Assembly (NCBI GenBank): GCA_035272265.1
Contig: DATEQV010000471.1
Coordinates: forward strand, 1 to 26,521
DNA length: 26,521 bases
Origin: Acidisphaera sp035272265
Lineage (GTDB): Bacteria; Pseudomonadota; Alphaproteobacteria; Acetobacterales; Acetobacteraceae
Direction of reading: 5' to 3'
Below are positions 7,219-15,562 of the stretch, one piece after another. The stretch's first letter is position 1, and each line of letters begins with the position of its first letter. Position numbers and translations under genes: made by a program. Below the pieces are notes generated by a model, which saw only the letters and a program-made list of their open reading frames with translations, was not told the DNA's origin and searched no databases.

Positions 7219-8109
7219 TCAGGCCGTGAAGATCAGGTCGACGATGCGTGCGACGCTGCCGCGCCAGTGCGGCAGCCGGGCGTCGAACGTCTGCGCCAGC
7301 TTGTTGCAATCCAGCCGCGAGTCCGCCGGGCGCCGGACCGGCGTAGGCCAGTCGGCGGTGGTGATCGGCGTCACCGTCGGGCGGCGCAGGCCGTGGCGGT
7401 CGGCGTCCTCGAACACCGCCTCGGCCAGCCCGTGCCACGTCGTCTCGCCGCTGCCGGCGGCGTGGAAGACGCCGGCGTAGCGGTCGTCCCAGCCGTCCAG
7501 CATGCGGCGCGCCACCTGCAGGATGGCCGTGGCCAGATCGGCGGCCGAGGTCGGGCAGCCGCGCTGGTCGGCGACCACGCGCAGGCTGTCGGTCTTGCGC
7601 GCCGCGCCGATCATCGTGCGGACGAAGTTCTTGCCGGTGTGGGAGATCACCCAGGACGTGCGCAGCACGGCGGTCCGCGCGTTGACTGCCAGCGCCGCCT
7701 GTTCGCCGGCGAGCTTGGTCGCACCGTACACGCCGAGCGGGGCGGTCGGGTCGGTCTCGACATAGGGCGCGCCCTTGCTGCCGTCGAACACGTAGTCGGT
7801 CGATATGTGGATCAGCGGCACGCGCGCGCGGGCGCATATCTCCGCCAGCAGTCGAGGGCCGTCCGTGTTGGCGCGGCGCGCGGCGTCGCGGTCCGTCTCG
7901 GCCTGGTCGACCGCGGTGTAGGCCGCGGCGTTGACTACCAGCGCCGGGCGATGCGCCGCGACGCTGGCGGCGATCGTCTCCGGCCGGTCGAAGTCGAACT
8001 CCGGGCGCCCGATCCGGCGCACCGGCGGATCGCCCGCAGCGGCCTCGCTCGCCGCCGCCTCCAGGGCGAGGGCGACCTGCCCGCCGCCGCCGGTGACCAG
8101 GACCGTCAT
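7219..8109 (-). CDS. rfbD: dTDP-4-dehydrorhamnose reductase, RmlD
   Basis: A 296-residue NAD(P)H-dependent reductase that performs the last step to dTDP-L-rhamnose. It has the nucleotide-binding VTGGGGQVA at the N-terminus, STDYVFDG (103-110), and the catalytic YxxxK pair Y128/K132 in YGATK. RTSWV and the DQRGCPTSAADLA block are also typical of RmlD. Length is normal. It is the last gene of rfbBACD, seven bases after the rfbC stop. The product is presumably used by the glycosyltransferases encoded just beyond rfbB. Confidence 0.94.
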   Translation of the reverse strand: MTVLVTGGGGQVALALEAAASEAAAGDPPVRRIGRPEFDFDRPETIAASVAAHRPALVVNAAAYTAVDQAETDRDAARRANTDGPRLLAEICARARVPLIHISTDYVFDGSKGAPYVETDPTAPLGVYGATKLAGEQAALAVNARTAVLRTSWVISHTGKNFVRTMIGAARKTDSLRVVADQRGCPTSAADLATAILQVARRMLDGWDDRYAGVFHAAGSGETTWHGLAEAVFEDADRHGLRRPTVTPITTADWPTPVRRPADSRLDCNKLAQTFDARLPHWRGSVARIVDLIFTA

Positions 8110-8116
8110 CGATCCA

Positions 8117-8668
8117 TCAAGCCGTGAACCAGACGGGGCAGTCCTTCAGCCGCGGTAGCTTCATGTCCTTGTCCGACAGCACGGCGTCCTTGGCCGGCCA
8201 GGGCAAGGCGAGGTCGGGATCGTTCCAGATCACGCCGCGCTCGGCAGCGCGGTCGTAGGTGCCGGTGACCTTGTAGAGCACCTCGGTATCCGGCTCGAGC
8301 GTGCAGAACCCGTGCACGAACCCGGCGGGTATCCACAACTGCTGCCAGTTGTCCCGGCTCAGCACCGTCCCGACGTGCCGCCCGTAGGTCGGCGAGCCGT
8401 GCCGCACATCCACGGCGACGTCCCAGATCGCGCCGCGCACGCAGCGCACCAGCTTGCCTTGCGGACTGGGCGCGATCTGACAGTGCAGGCCGCGGATCGT
8501 CCCCTTCGGCGCGGACAGACTGTGGTTGTCCTGCACGAAGGTCCCCTCGATCCCCGCCGCCGCGTACTGCGCGGCGTTGAAGACCTCCGAGAAGAACCCG
8601 CGATTGTCGCCGAACCGTGTCGGCGTGATCAGCAACACATCGGGGATCGCCAGTCGTTCGACGTTCAT
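8117..8668 (-). CDS. rfbC: dTDP-4-dehydrorhamnose 3,5-epimerase, RmlC
   Basis: A 183-residue cupin that epimerises dTDP-4-keto-6-deoxyglucose at C3 and C5. Visible features are FGDNRGFFSE, QDNHS, RGLHCQ (59-64, with the family's catalytic histidine H62), and IPAGFVHGFC (113-122). The start is fixed by an ATGA overlap with the rfbA stop (8665-8668); the open frame continues upstream into rfbA out of frame. Length matches the family. It is cotranscribed with rfbA and rfbD. Confidence 0.94.
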   Translation of the reverse strand: MNVERLAIPDVLLITPTRFGDNRGFFSEVFNAAQYAAAGIEGTFVQDNHSLSAPKGTIRGLHCQIAPSPQGKLVRCVRGAIWDVAVDVRHGSPTYGRHVGTVLSRDNWQQLWIPAGFVHGFCTLEPDTEVLYKVTGTYDRAAERGVIWNDPDLALPWPAKDAVLSDKDMKLPRLKDCPVWFTA

Positions 8669-9540
8669 TCGTGCTCGCCTTCGGCCAGGTCCAGCAGGAA
8701 GCGTCCCAGTTCCGTTTTGCCCAGGTTTCGCGCGTGCCTGCGCAACGCGTCGCGGTCTATGTAGTTCATGCGGAAAGCGACCTCCTCGGGGCATCCGACC
8801 AACATTCCCGTGCGCGACTGGATGGTCTGGACGAAGGTCGCCGCCTGGAGCAGGCTGTCCGGGGTGCCGGCATCCAGCCATGCGCAGCCGCGCGACAGCC
8901 GCTCGACATGCAACGTGCGTTCCTCGAGATAGACCCGGTTCAGATCGGTGATCTCGAGCTCGCCGCGCGCCGACGGACGGATCCGCGCGGCCAGGTCGGT
9001 GACGCGCCGGTCGTAGAAATAGAGCCCGGTGACTGCCCAGTTCGACAAGGGCGCGGCCGGCTTTTCGACGATCTCGGCGGCGCGTCCGGTCTCGTCGAAG
9101 CTCACCACGCCATAACGTTCGGGATCGCGCACCTGGTAGGCGAACACGGTCGCACCCTCGGGCCGTTTGGCGGCATCCTGCAGCAATGTCGAGAGATGGT
9201 CGGCGTGGATCAGGTTGTCGCCCAGCGCCAGCGCGCACGGCGCGCCCGCGATCCAGTCGCGCGCGATCAGGAAGGCCTGTGCGATGCCATCGGGAGACGG
9301 CTGCTCGGCGTAGGCGATGCGCAGCCCGAGTTGCGTGCCGTCGCCCAGCAGCCGGCGGAACTGCGGCAGGTCGGCCGGCGTGGAGATTACCATGATGTCG
9401 CGGATGCCGGCGAGCATCAGCGTGCTCAGCGGGTAGTACACCATCGGCTTGTCGTAGACCGGCAGCAGCTGCTTGGACGCGGCGAGCGTCATCGGATGCA
9501 GCCGGGTGCCAGATCCGCCGGCCAGCAGGATGCCCTTCAT
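8665..9540 (-). CDS. rfbA: Glucose-1-phosphate thymidylyltransferase, RmlA
   Basis: A 291-residue nucleotidyltransferase that makes dTDP-glucose from dTTP and glucose-1-phosphate, the first step to dTDP-rhamnose. It carries LAGGSGTRLHP (6-16) and the SKQLLPVYDKPM block (22-33). GDNLIH and the EKP stretch are also recognisable. The start at 9540 has AAGGAG upstream. A longer in-frame reading to 9612 runs into the palindromic repeat and adds a basic tail foreign to the family, so it was not used. The 137-base gap to rfbB holds two repeats, so rfbA may be partly uncoupled from rfbB. Confidence 0.94.
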   Translation of the reverse strand: MKGILLAGGSGTRLHPMTLAASKQLLPVYDKPMVYYPLSTLMLAGIRDIMVISTPADLPQFRRLLGDGTQLGLRIAYAEQPSPDGIAQAFLIARDWIAGAPCALALGDNLIHADHLSTLLQDAAKRPEGATVFAYQVRDPERYGVVSFDETGRAAEIVEKPAAPLSNWAVTGLYFYDRRVTDLAARIRPSARGELEITDLNRVYLEERTLHVERLSRGCAWLDAGTPDSLLQAATFVQTIQSRTGMLVGCPEEVAFRMNYIDRDALRRHARNLGKTELGRFLLDLAEGEHE

Positions 9541-9560
9541 CGAACCGCGTCTCCTTCGCC

Positions 9561-9614
9561 TAGTGTCCTGCCCAACAAGTTCGCCAGCGAACTTCTTGGA
9601 TAAGCAGGCCACTC
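9561..9614. repeat. Palindromic intergenic repeat, copy 2 (AAGTTCG core)
   Basis: It shares the order TGTCCTG, AAGTTCGCCAGCGAACTTCT, then GCAGGCC and CTC with copy 1 at 7002-7055. Eight perfect base pairs flank the centre (AAGTTCGC/GCGAACTT), followed by one C:C mismatch and four more pairs. It is preceded by CTAGTGTCC, a motif also present in both outer arms of the neighbouring element at 9627-9682. It lies in the rfbB-rfbA gap. Confidence 0.7.
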
Positions 9615-9626
9615 ACCCCCTTAATT

Positions 9627-9682
9627 CCTAGTGTCCCACTCTCATTCCGAAGTTCGACGAACTTCGGAATCGGGACACTAGG
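9627..9682. repeat. Two-tier palindrome carrying the rfbB stop codon
   Basis: The outer arms CCTAGTGTCCC (9627-9637) and GGGACACTAGG (9672-9682) enclose an inner 13-bp palindrome, ATTCCGAAGTTCG (9644-9656) against CGAACTTCGGAAT (9658-9670), centred on one A. The core AAGTTCG/CGAACTT is the same as in copies 1 and 2. The TAG that ends rfbB (9680-9678 on the minus strand) lies inside the right outer arm. Transcribed from rfbB it would fold strongly at the 3' end. Confidence 0.75.
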
Positions 9683-10733
9683 CGGCTGTCCCGAGGCGCT
9701 CGCCGGAATACCGGGCCGCGCGGATCGCTTTCCACCACGCCTGATTGGCCAGATACCAGTCTACTGTGTGGCCAAGCCCGGTTTCGAAATCGTGAGGGGC
9801 GCGCCAGGCCAGCGCCGCCTCGGTGCGGGCGGGGTCTATCTCATAGCGGAAGTCATGTCCCGGACGGTCCGTGACAAAGCGTATCAGGCGCTCGCGCGGG
9901 CCGGCGGGGTCGGGCACGCGGGCGTCCAGCGCCGCACAGATCGCGCGCACGACCTGGAGGTTGGTGCGCGGCTGCCGGGCGCCGATCGCGTAGGTGGCGC
10001 CGGGTTCTCCCTCGATCATCACCTGCACGAGTGCTGCGGCGTGGTCGTCGACGAACAGCCAGTCGCGCATGTTAGACCCGTCGCCGTAGACGGGCAGGGG
10101 CTTGCCTTCCAGGGCGTTGAGCGTGACGAGGGGGATCAGCTTCTCGGGGAATTGCCATGGTCCGTAATTGTTCGTCGTGTTACTGACCAGTGTCGGCAGG
10201 CCATACGTGTGATGCCAGGCGCGAACCAGATGGTCCGAAGCGGCCTTGCTCGCCGAATAGGGGCTCCGCGGGTCGTACGGGGTGGTCTCGGTGAACGGGG
10301 GATCGCCGTGCGACAGGGCGCCGAAGACCTCGTCCGTGGAGATGTGGTGGAAGCGGAACGCGCTGCGGGAGGCGGGGGGCAGCGACGCCCAGTGCTGCCG
10401 CGCGGCTTCCAGCAGCACGTAGGTGCCGACGATGTTCGTCTCGATGAACGGCGCCGGCCCGTCGATCGAACGGTCCACATGGCTCTCGGCGGCGAGGTGC
10501 ATGACGCGGTCGGGGGCGTGGGTGCGGAAGATCTGCTCCATCGCCGCGGCGTCGGTGATGTCGGCCTTGATCAGCGTGTGGCGCGGATGGGTCAGCGCTT
10601 CCTCCAGCGCGTCCTCGCTCGCCGCGTAGGTCATCTTATCGACGTTAACGACCGGGTGGTCGGAGTGGCGTACCAGGTGGCGGACCACCGCCGACCCGAT
10701 GAAGCCGCAACCGCCCGTCAGCAGAATTCGCAC
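9678..10733 (-). CDS. rfbB: dTDP-glucose 4,6-dehydratase, RmlB
   Basis: A 351-residue extended short-chain dehydrogenase, the second step to dTDP-L-rhamnose. It shows GGCGFIG (7-13), AAESHVDRSI (81-90), the catalytic T133-D134-E135 in STDEVFG, Y159/K163 in YSASK, and NNYGPWQFPEKLIP. Homology begins at VRILLTGG, where a GTG at 10733-10731 has GAGG seven bases upstream; a longer reading to 10811 has a non-homologous leader. It is first in rfbBACD and divergent from a glycosyltransferase across 161 bases, where the promoters must lie. Its stop codon falls within a palindromic repeat, so the last residues may differ from relatives. Confidence 0.94.
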   Translation of the reverse strand: MRILLTGGCGFIGSAVVRHLVRHSDHPVVNVDKMTYAASEDALEEALTHPRHTLIKADITDAAAMEQIFRTHAPDRVMHLAAESHVDRSIDGPAPFIETNIVGTYVLLEAARQHWASLPPASRSAFRFHHISTDEVFGALSHGDPPFTETTPYDPRSPYSASKAASDHLVRAWHHTYGLPTLVSNTTNNYGPWQFPEKLIPLVTLNALEGKPLPVYGDGSNMRDWLFVDDHAAALVQVMIEGEPGATYAIGARQPRTNLQVVRAICAALDARVPDPAGPRERLIRFVTDRPGHDFRYEIDPARTEAALAWRAPHDFETGLGHTVDWYLANQAWWKAIRAARYSGERLGTAA

Positions 10734-10894
10734 AGAAACGCCTCGTTCTCTCTTCGGCGGCAGGGTCTTTGCACCAGTCGGGCCACTCGGGCAATCCAGG
10801 CGTCGGCGCACCGCACCGCCGTCGCCCGCCGGCGGCTCAGGACCAGCGCGGGGCCAGCGCCGCGCCGCAGGGGACGGATACGCAGGAGACGTTG

Positions 10895-11785
10895 ATGATC
10901 CTGAAACTCGGGGTCGGAATTGTGACGTACAACCGGCGCGACTTGGTTGTGTCCGCCGTGCAGCAGGTCATCGCGCATACCCAGCACCCGTTCGCGCTGG
11001 TCGTCGCCGACGACGGATCGACGGACGCGACCGCGGCGACGCTGCGGGACCAGCGCGTCACCGTCGTCGGCGGCCCGAACATGGGCACCGCATGGAACAA
11101 GAACCGTGCTTTGTTCTTCCTCGCCGAGGTCCTGCAGTGCGACTTCGTGATATTGCTGGAGGATGACACGTCGCCGATGCGCGACGGCTGGGAGCGCGCC
11201 TGGATGATCGGGGCCGGGCTGCACGGGATGGTGCATCTTTTGCCGGACGACCTGGTCTCTGATGATCGCGTCGCGGCGGCGGGGCCGATCGCCGCCGCCG
11301 CCATCCGCTCGCACTGTGCGGCCTATTCGCGCGAGGCGCTGCTGTTCGGCGGCTACATGGACAGCCGCATGGCCGGTTGCGGCTGGGAGACCGTCGAGCA
11401 CGCGCAGCATCTGCGCCGCGCCGGCTACGGCGGCGGTGTCCCGGCGGACCGGGCGGCCACCACGTTCCTCGCGCTGCGGCCGGACGGGCTGCGCATCCGC
11501 GCGCCCGCCAGCCATGTCGCTGAGGCCGACATCAGCCGCAACCGCGCGCTTGCCGCCGATCCCGCCGCCGTTGCCGCGCGGGCGACGCTGCCGTGGCACG
11601 ACGACGCGACGATGCGCCAGTTCCGCGCCGAGATGGCGGCGAATGCGCCGCGGATCGCGATGCAGACCGAACAGCCGCCCGAAGAACGCCAACCTGCGCG
11701 GCGGCTGGAGGTCATCGCGTCGGATGTCGCAAGCGGCGTGCCGTCCTCGGCGTCCCGTCGCCGGAAAGTCCGGGCGGGCGGCTGA
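10895..11785 (+). CDS. GT-A (family 2-like) glycosyltransferase
   Basis: A 296-residue predicted cytoplasmic sugar transferase. The GT-A fold is indicated by LGVGIVTYNRRDLV (5-18), the nucleotide-sugar site DDGSTD (39-44), the DxD-like LLEDDTSP (87-94), and a GCGWETVEH block (161-169) in the acceptor-site position. The C-terminal 30 residues are low-complexity and basic (SASRRRKVR), with no clear function. The start at 10895 has GGAG seven bases upstream; an earlier in-frame start gives 42 unrelated residues. It sits eight bases before the giant glycosyltransferase and is divergent from rfbBACD, so a role in a rhamnose-containing surface glycan is plausible. Donor and acceptor are unknown. 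Confidence 0.82.
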   Translation: MILKLGVGIVTYNRRDLVVSAVQQVIAHTQHPFALVVADDGSTDATAATLRDQRVTVVGGPNMGTAWNKNRALFFLAEVLQCDFVILLEDDTSPMRDGWERAWMIGAGLHGMVHLLPDDLVSDDRVAAAGPIAAAAIRSHCAAYSREALLFGGYMDSRMAGCGWETVEHAQHLRRAGYGGGVPADRAATTFLALRPDGLRIRAPASHVAEADISRNRALAADPAAVAARATLPWHDDATMRQFRAEMAANAPRIAMQTEQPPEERQPARRLEVIASDVASGVPSSASRRRKVRAGG

Positions 11786-11793
11786 CGCACGGG

Positions 11794-14700
11794 ATGTCCG
11801 GCAAGCTCATCGACTCGTTGTTCGACCGCGACGACGCGCTGCGCGCGGTGTTCGACGCCGAGTTCTATCGGCAGCGCTACCCGAATCGCGAGCCGTACGA
11901 CGACCCGTTCGAGCACTATGCCAGGGTCGGCGCGCAGGCGGACTACGCCCCGAACCCATGGTTCGATCCCGAGTGGTACGCGCACCGCTATCCGGACGTG
12001 CGCGCCGCCGGCGAGCCTGCCGTGCTGCACTACCTGCGCACGGGGGCGGCGCAGCTGCGCGACCCGCATCCGATGTTCGACGCCGCCTTTTATGTCGACC
12101 GGCATCCGGAGGCCGGGCGCAATCCGCTGCTGCACTACCTGGCTTACGGCGGCCGCCTCGGCTGGCCGACACGGCGCGGCATCGACTGGCGGAACTACCT
12201 GCCGTCCGGACGGGGGTTGCATCCGGTGCCTGCCGACCTGGAAGTCGATGTCGTCATTCCGGTCTATAAAGGACTGGCGGAAACCCAGCGCTGCATCGTC
12301 TCGGTGCTGAACGATCCGGCGCGGCCGCCCGGCCGCATCCTGGTGATCGACGACTGCTCGCCCGAGCCGGCGTTGTCCGCCTGGCTCGAAACCATCGCGC
12401 GCGGGGAGATGATCACGCTCCTGCGCAACCCGCAGAACATCGGCTTCGTCGCCTCCGCCAACCGCGGCATCGCGGCAGCCGCGCCGCATGACGTGGTGCT
12501 GCTCAATGCCGACACCGAGGTGCCGCCCGGTTGGCTGTTCCGCCTGGCGGGGCACGCCTATGCCGGCAACCGGATCGCGTCGGTCTCGCCGTTCTCGAAC
12601 AATGCGACGATCTGCGGCTATCCGAGCCTGGGCAGCGGCCCGCCGGCGCTCGGCCTGCCGGTCGGCGACATCGACGCCGCCTGCCGCGAGGCCAATGCCG
12701 GGCGCAGCGTCGCGCTGCCGGTCAGCATCGGCTTCTGCATGTACCTGCGGCGCGCGGCGATCGACGAGGTCGGCCTGTTCGATGCGATCGCGTTCGGACG
12801 CGGCTACGGCGAGGAGAACGATTTCTGCCTGCGCGCCGCCGCGCGCGGCTGGACGCATCGGCTGGCCTGCGACACCTACGTGCATCACGAGGGCGAGGTC
12901 AGCTTCGGCGGCGAGGCTCCCGAGCAGGCCGAAAGCCAGGACGTGCTGCGCGCCCGCTATCCGGGCTACGAACGGCTGATCAACCGCCACGTGCGGGTGG
13001 GCGACGCCGATCCGGCGCGCTGGACGATCACCGCCGCGCTGTTCCGCCGCTCCCGCCTGCCGACCGTCCTGTTCGTCACGCATTGCCTGGGCGGCGGCGT
13101 ATCGACGCATGTGACGCATCTCTGTGCCCGCCTGGAAGGCCGGGCGAACGTGCTGCTGCTGGAAGGCGCGGGTTCGGGCGTGGTGCTCTCCGCGCCGGCG
13201 CTCGACGGTCATCCGGACCTGGTGATGCTCGGCGAGGACGGCGCGATCGAGGGGTTGGCGGCGTTTCTGGCCTCGGCCGGCGTGGCGCGCGTGCATGTGC
13301 ATCATCTGCTGGGGCTGACTCTCGATCTGCGGGCGCTGCTGCGCGCGCTCGACGTGCCGTTCGACGTGACGGTGCACGACTGGTACATGATCTGTCCGCA
13401 GATCAACCTGCTGCCGCAGCTGGACGGCGCGTATTGCGGCGAACCCGATGCGGCCGGCTGCAACGCCTGCATCGCCGACCGGCGGCAGCACGGGGCGACC
13501 GACATCGTGAGTTGGCGGAGCCGGTTCACGTGGCTGTTCCGCGACGCCGAGCGCGTGATCTGTCCGAGTGCCGATGTGCAGCGCCGGCTGCAACGCTACG
13601 GATTGGCGGACCGCACGATCGTGGTGCCCCACGATCCGATCGTCGAAGCCGCGGAGCCGATGGCGCCGCCGCTGTTGCGTCGAGGCGAGACGCTGCGCGT
13701 CGCGCTGCTCGGCGTGCTCGCGCCGCAGAAAGGGCAGGCGACGGTGCTGGCGGTCGCCCATGCGAGCGCGGCGGACGACCTCGCCTTCCATGTGATCGGC
13801 TACCCGGAGCAGCCGTTGCCCGGCTGGGCGAAGGGGCGCATCGAGCAGACCGGCCGTTACGACGACGCCGACCTTCCGGCGCTGATCGCGCAGGTGCGGC
13901 CGCACGCGATCTGGTTTCCGGCGCAATGGCCGGAGACCTTCAGCTTCACACTGAGTGCCGCGATTGACGCCGGGCTGCCGATCGTCGCATCGGACATCGG
14001 CGCGTTCCCAGAGCGGCTGGCGGGCTACCCACATTCCTGGCTCGTCGACCCCGACGCGGCGCCCGAGCGCTGGTGCGCTGCCTTCGCCGACGTGCGTCAG
14101 GCGGTGTCGAAACCGCTCCCCGCGCCGGACCGCAGGGAACGGTCGGCCCGTGTGGCCGACTTCTACGCCGACGTCTATCTGCCGCCGCGCCTTCCTGCGC
14201 CCGCCGTGCGTGCGCGGGGACAGACCGATCTGCGCCGCCCGGGTCGGCTCTCCGCCGTCGTCATCCCGGAATGCTACGAGGACGCCGGCGGCCCGACGCC
14301 CTGCGCCTTCATCCGCCTGCTGCAGCCGCTCGATCATCCGACGTGCGGGGAGGGGATCGATACGGTCGTCGCCTCGGCCGAGGACGCGCTGCGCTATCGC
14401 GCCGACCTGTTCATCACCCAGCGCTACGCGATCGCCGACACGGGGCAAGCCGACGCACTCGCGGCGCACGTGCGCACCCAAGGCGCCGCTCTGGCGTACG
14501 ACCTCGACGACGACCTGATCGACATCCCCGACGACCACCCGGAGGCGGATCGGTTGCAGGCGAAATCGGCACTCGTCCGGCACATGCTGCGGCTCGCCTC
14601 GCTGGTCACGGTGTCCACGCCCGGCTTGCAGGCGAAGCTGGGGAGGATCAGCTGCCGTGCCGTGCTGGTGCCGAACGCGCTGGACGAGCGGCTGTGGTCG

Positions 14701-15321
14701 GTGGCCGCGCCGATACGGCTCCCGCGCCAGGGGCCCGTGCGTTTCCTGCTAATGGGCACGGCGACGCATGACGCGGACATGGCTGTCATCGCCCCGGCGC
14801 TGGCGGCGCTGTGCGACACCTTCGGCGAACGCGTGACCGTCGACATGATCGGCATGACGGCACAGGAGCCGCCGCCGGGGGTGGAGCGCGTCATCGTGCC
14901 GCCGCTGGCCGGCACGTCCTATCCGGCGTTCGTGAACTGGATCGCGCGGCAGCAGCCATGGCATGTCGGGCTGACTCCGCTTGCGGACATTCCGTTCAAC
15001 GCCTGCAAGTCGGCGATCAAGGCGATGGACTACGCAGCGCTCGGCATGGCGGTGCTGGCCTCGGACGTGCCTGCCTATCGCGGCTCGCTCGCCGATCGCG
15101 CGGGCATGCTCGTCGGCTCGCGCGCCGATGACTGGTTCTGGGCGATGAGCCGGATGGTGCGCAGCCCGCGCGCGTGGGAGACGCTCGCACGCGGGGCGAG
15201 CGACGCTTGGCTGCGGACCGGCACGCTCGCATCCCAGGCAGCGCTGCGGCGCGCGGTGTGGCGCAAGGCGTCGCCGGTCACCGTTGGAAACACTCGGTCG
15301 GTGAAGCGTTTCAAAGCCTAG
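11794..15321 (+). CDS. Giant three-module glycosyltransferase (GT2 + GT4 + GT4-like) with FDxxFY repeats
   Basis: A 1175-residue protein. Residues 20-120 hold three repeats of about 38 residues, each opening FDxxFY/WYxxRYPD (at 20, 57 and 95) and closing with an HYLxxG-like turn. Residues 150-390 form a GT-A domain (VDVVIPVYKG, DD at 186-187, NADTEVP at 238-244, GEENDFCLRA). Residues 423-790 look like a GT-B/GT4 domain (HCLGGGVSTHV, HDWYMICPQ, PETFSFTLSAAIDAGLPIV from 713). Residues 820-1165 form a second GT-B-like module (YDLDDDL at 902-908, NACKSAIKAMDYAALGMAVL near 1069). Start 11794 is chosen by domain content and the 8-base spacing to the previous gene; the ribosome-binding site is weak. 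It probably builds more than one linkage of a surface polysaccharide. Confidence 0.85.
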   Translation: MSGKLIDSLFDRDDALRAVFDAEFYRQRYPNREPYDDPFEHYARVGAQADYAPNPWFDPEWYAHRYPDVRAAGEPAVLHYLRTGAAQLRDPHPMFDAAFYVDRHPEAGRNPLLHYLAYGGRLGWPTRRGIDWRNYLPSGRGLHPVPADLEVDVVIPVYKGLAETQRCIVSVLNDPARPPGRILVIDDCSPEPALSAWLETIARGEMITLLRNPQNIGFVASANRGIAAAAPHDVVLLNADTEVPPGWLFRLAGHAYAGNRIASVSPFSNNATICGYPSLGSGPPALGLPVGDIDAACREANAGRSVALPVSIGFCMYLRRAAIDEVGLFDAIAFGRGYGEENDFCLRAAARGWTHRLACDTYVHHEGEVSFGGEAPEQAESQDVLRARYPGYERLINRHVRVGDADPARWTITAALFRRSRLPTVLFVTHCLGGGVSTHVTHLCARLEGRANVLLLEGAGSGVVLSAPALDGHPDLVMLGEDGAIEGLAAFLASAGVARVHVHHLLGLTLDLRALLRALDVPFDVTVHDWYMICPQINLLPQLDGAYCGEPDAAGCNACIADRRQHGATDIVSWRSRFTWLFRDAERVICPSADVQRRLQRYGLADRTIVVPHDPIVEAAEPMAPPLLRRGETLRVALLGVLAPQKGQATVLAVAHASAADDLAFHVIGYPEQPLPGWAKGRIEQTGRYDDADLPALIAQVRPHAIWFPAQWPETFSFTLSAAIDAGLPIVASDIGAFPERLAGYPHSWLVDPDAAPERWCAAFADVRQAVSKPLPAPDRRERSARVADFYADVYLPPRLPAPAVRARGQTDLRRPGRLSAVVIPECYEDAGGPTPCAFIRLLQPLDHPTCGEGIDTVVASAEDALRYRADLFITQRYAIADTGQADALAAHVRTQGAALAYDLDDDLIDIPDDHPEADRLQAKSALVRHMLRLASLVTVSTPGLQAKLGRISCRAVLVPNALDERLWSVAAPIRLPRQGPVRFLLMGTATHDADMAVIAPALAALCDTFGERVTVDMIGMTAQEPPPGVERVIVPPLAGTSYPAFVNWIARQQPWHVGLTPLADIPFNACKSAIKAMDYAALGMAVLASDVPAYRGSLADRAGMLVGSRADDWFWAMSRMVRSPRAWETLARGASDAWLRTGTLASQAALRRAVWRKASPVTVGNTRSVKRFKA

Positions 15322-15372
15322 ACGTGCGGCCACCTATATGGATGGCAGACGGCTTTTGAAGGAGCGCTGGTC

Positions 15373-15537
15373 ATGGACCAGATTACTGAACGGACACCGA
15401 CGCGAGGGTGGCTCGCCAGGGGTGTTCGCGTCGCGTGCGCAATTGGGATGGCGGTCGCGCTGTCGGGATGCGTGGTCTACCCGTACCATCCTTATCCGTA
15501 CCGCCCGTACTACCACCCGTACTACTACGGCCCGTGA
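15373..15537 (+). CDS. Small Tyr/Pro-rich lipoprotein (54 residues)
   Basis: A 54-residue product with a basic N-terminus, a hydrophobic stretch (VACAIGMAVALSG, 20-32) and a lipobox LSGC with the modified cysteine at C33. The predicted mature part is only 22 residues, with nine tyrosines, six prolines and two histidines in PY/HPY steps. GAAGGAG ends eight bases before the ATG, an excellent ribosome-binding site, and a hairpin follows the stop. Function is unknown; location suggests the outer or inner membrane, facing the periplasm. A TATATG at 15335-15340 could be a -10 element, but no -35 is clear. It follows the giant glycosyltransferase on the same strand and may be cotranscribed or independent. 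Confidence 0.75.
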   Translation: MDQITERTPTRGWLARGVRVACAIGMAVALSGCVVYPYHPYPYRPYYHPYYYGP

Positions 15538-15562
15538 TGATCGGCTGAACCGGGTCGATTGA

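Noticed and set aside
9541..9612. 24-residue N-terminal extension of RmlA
   Set aside because: It is encoded by the palindromic repeat and precedes a good ribosome-binding site and the family N-terminus MKGILLAGG.
11425..14583. Open minus-strand frame of 1052 codons opposite the glycosyltransferases
   Set aside because: It is rich in Arg, His and Gln with no domain resemblance and lies opposite clear glycosyltransferase motifs; an antisense shadow caused by high GC at third positions.
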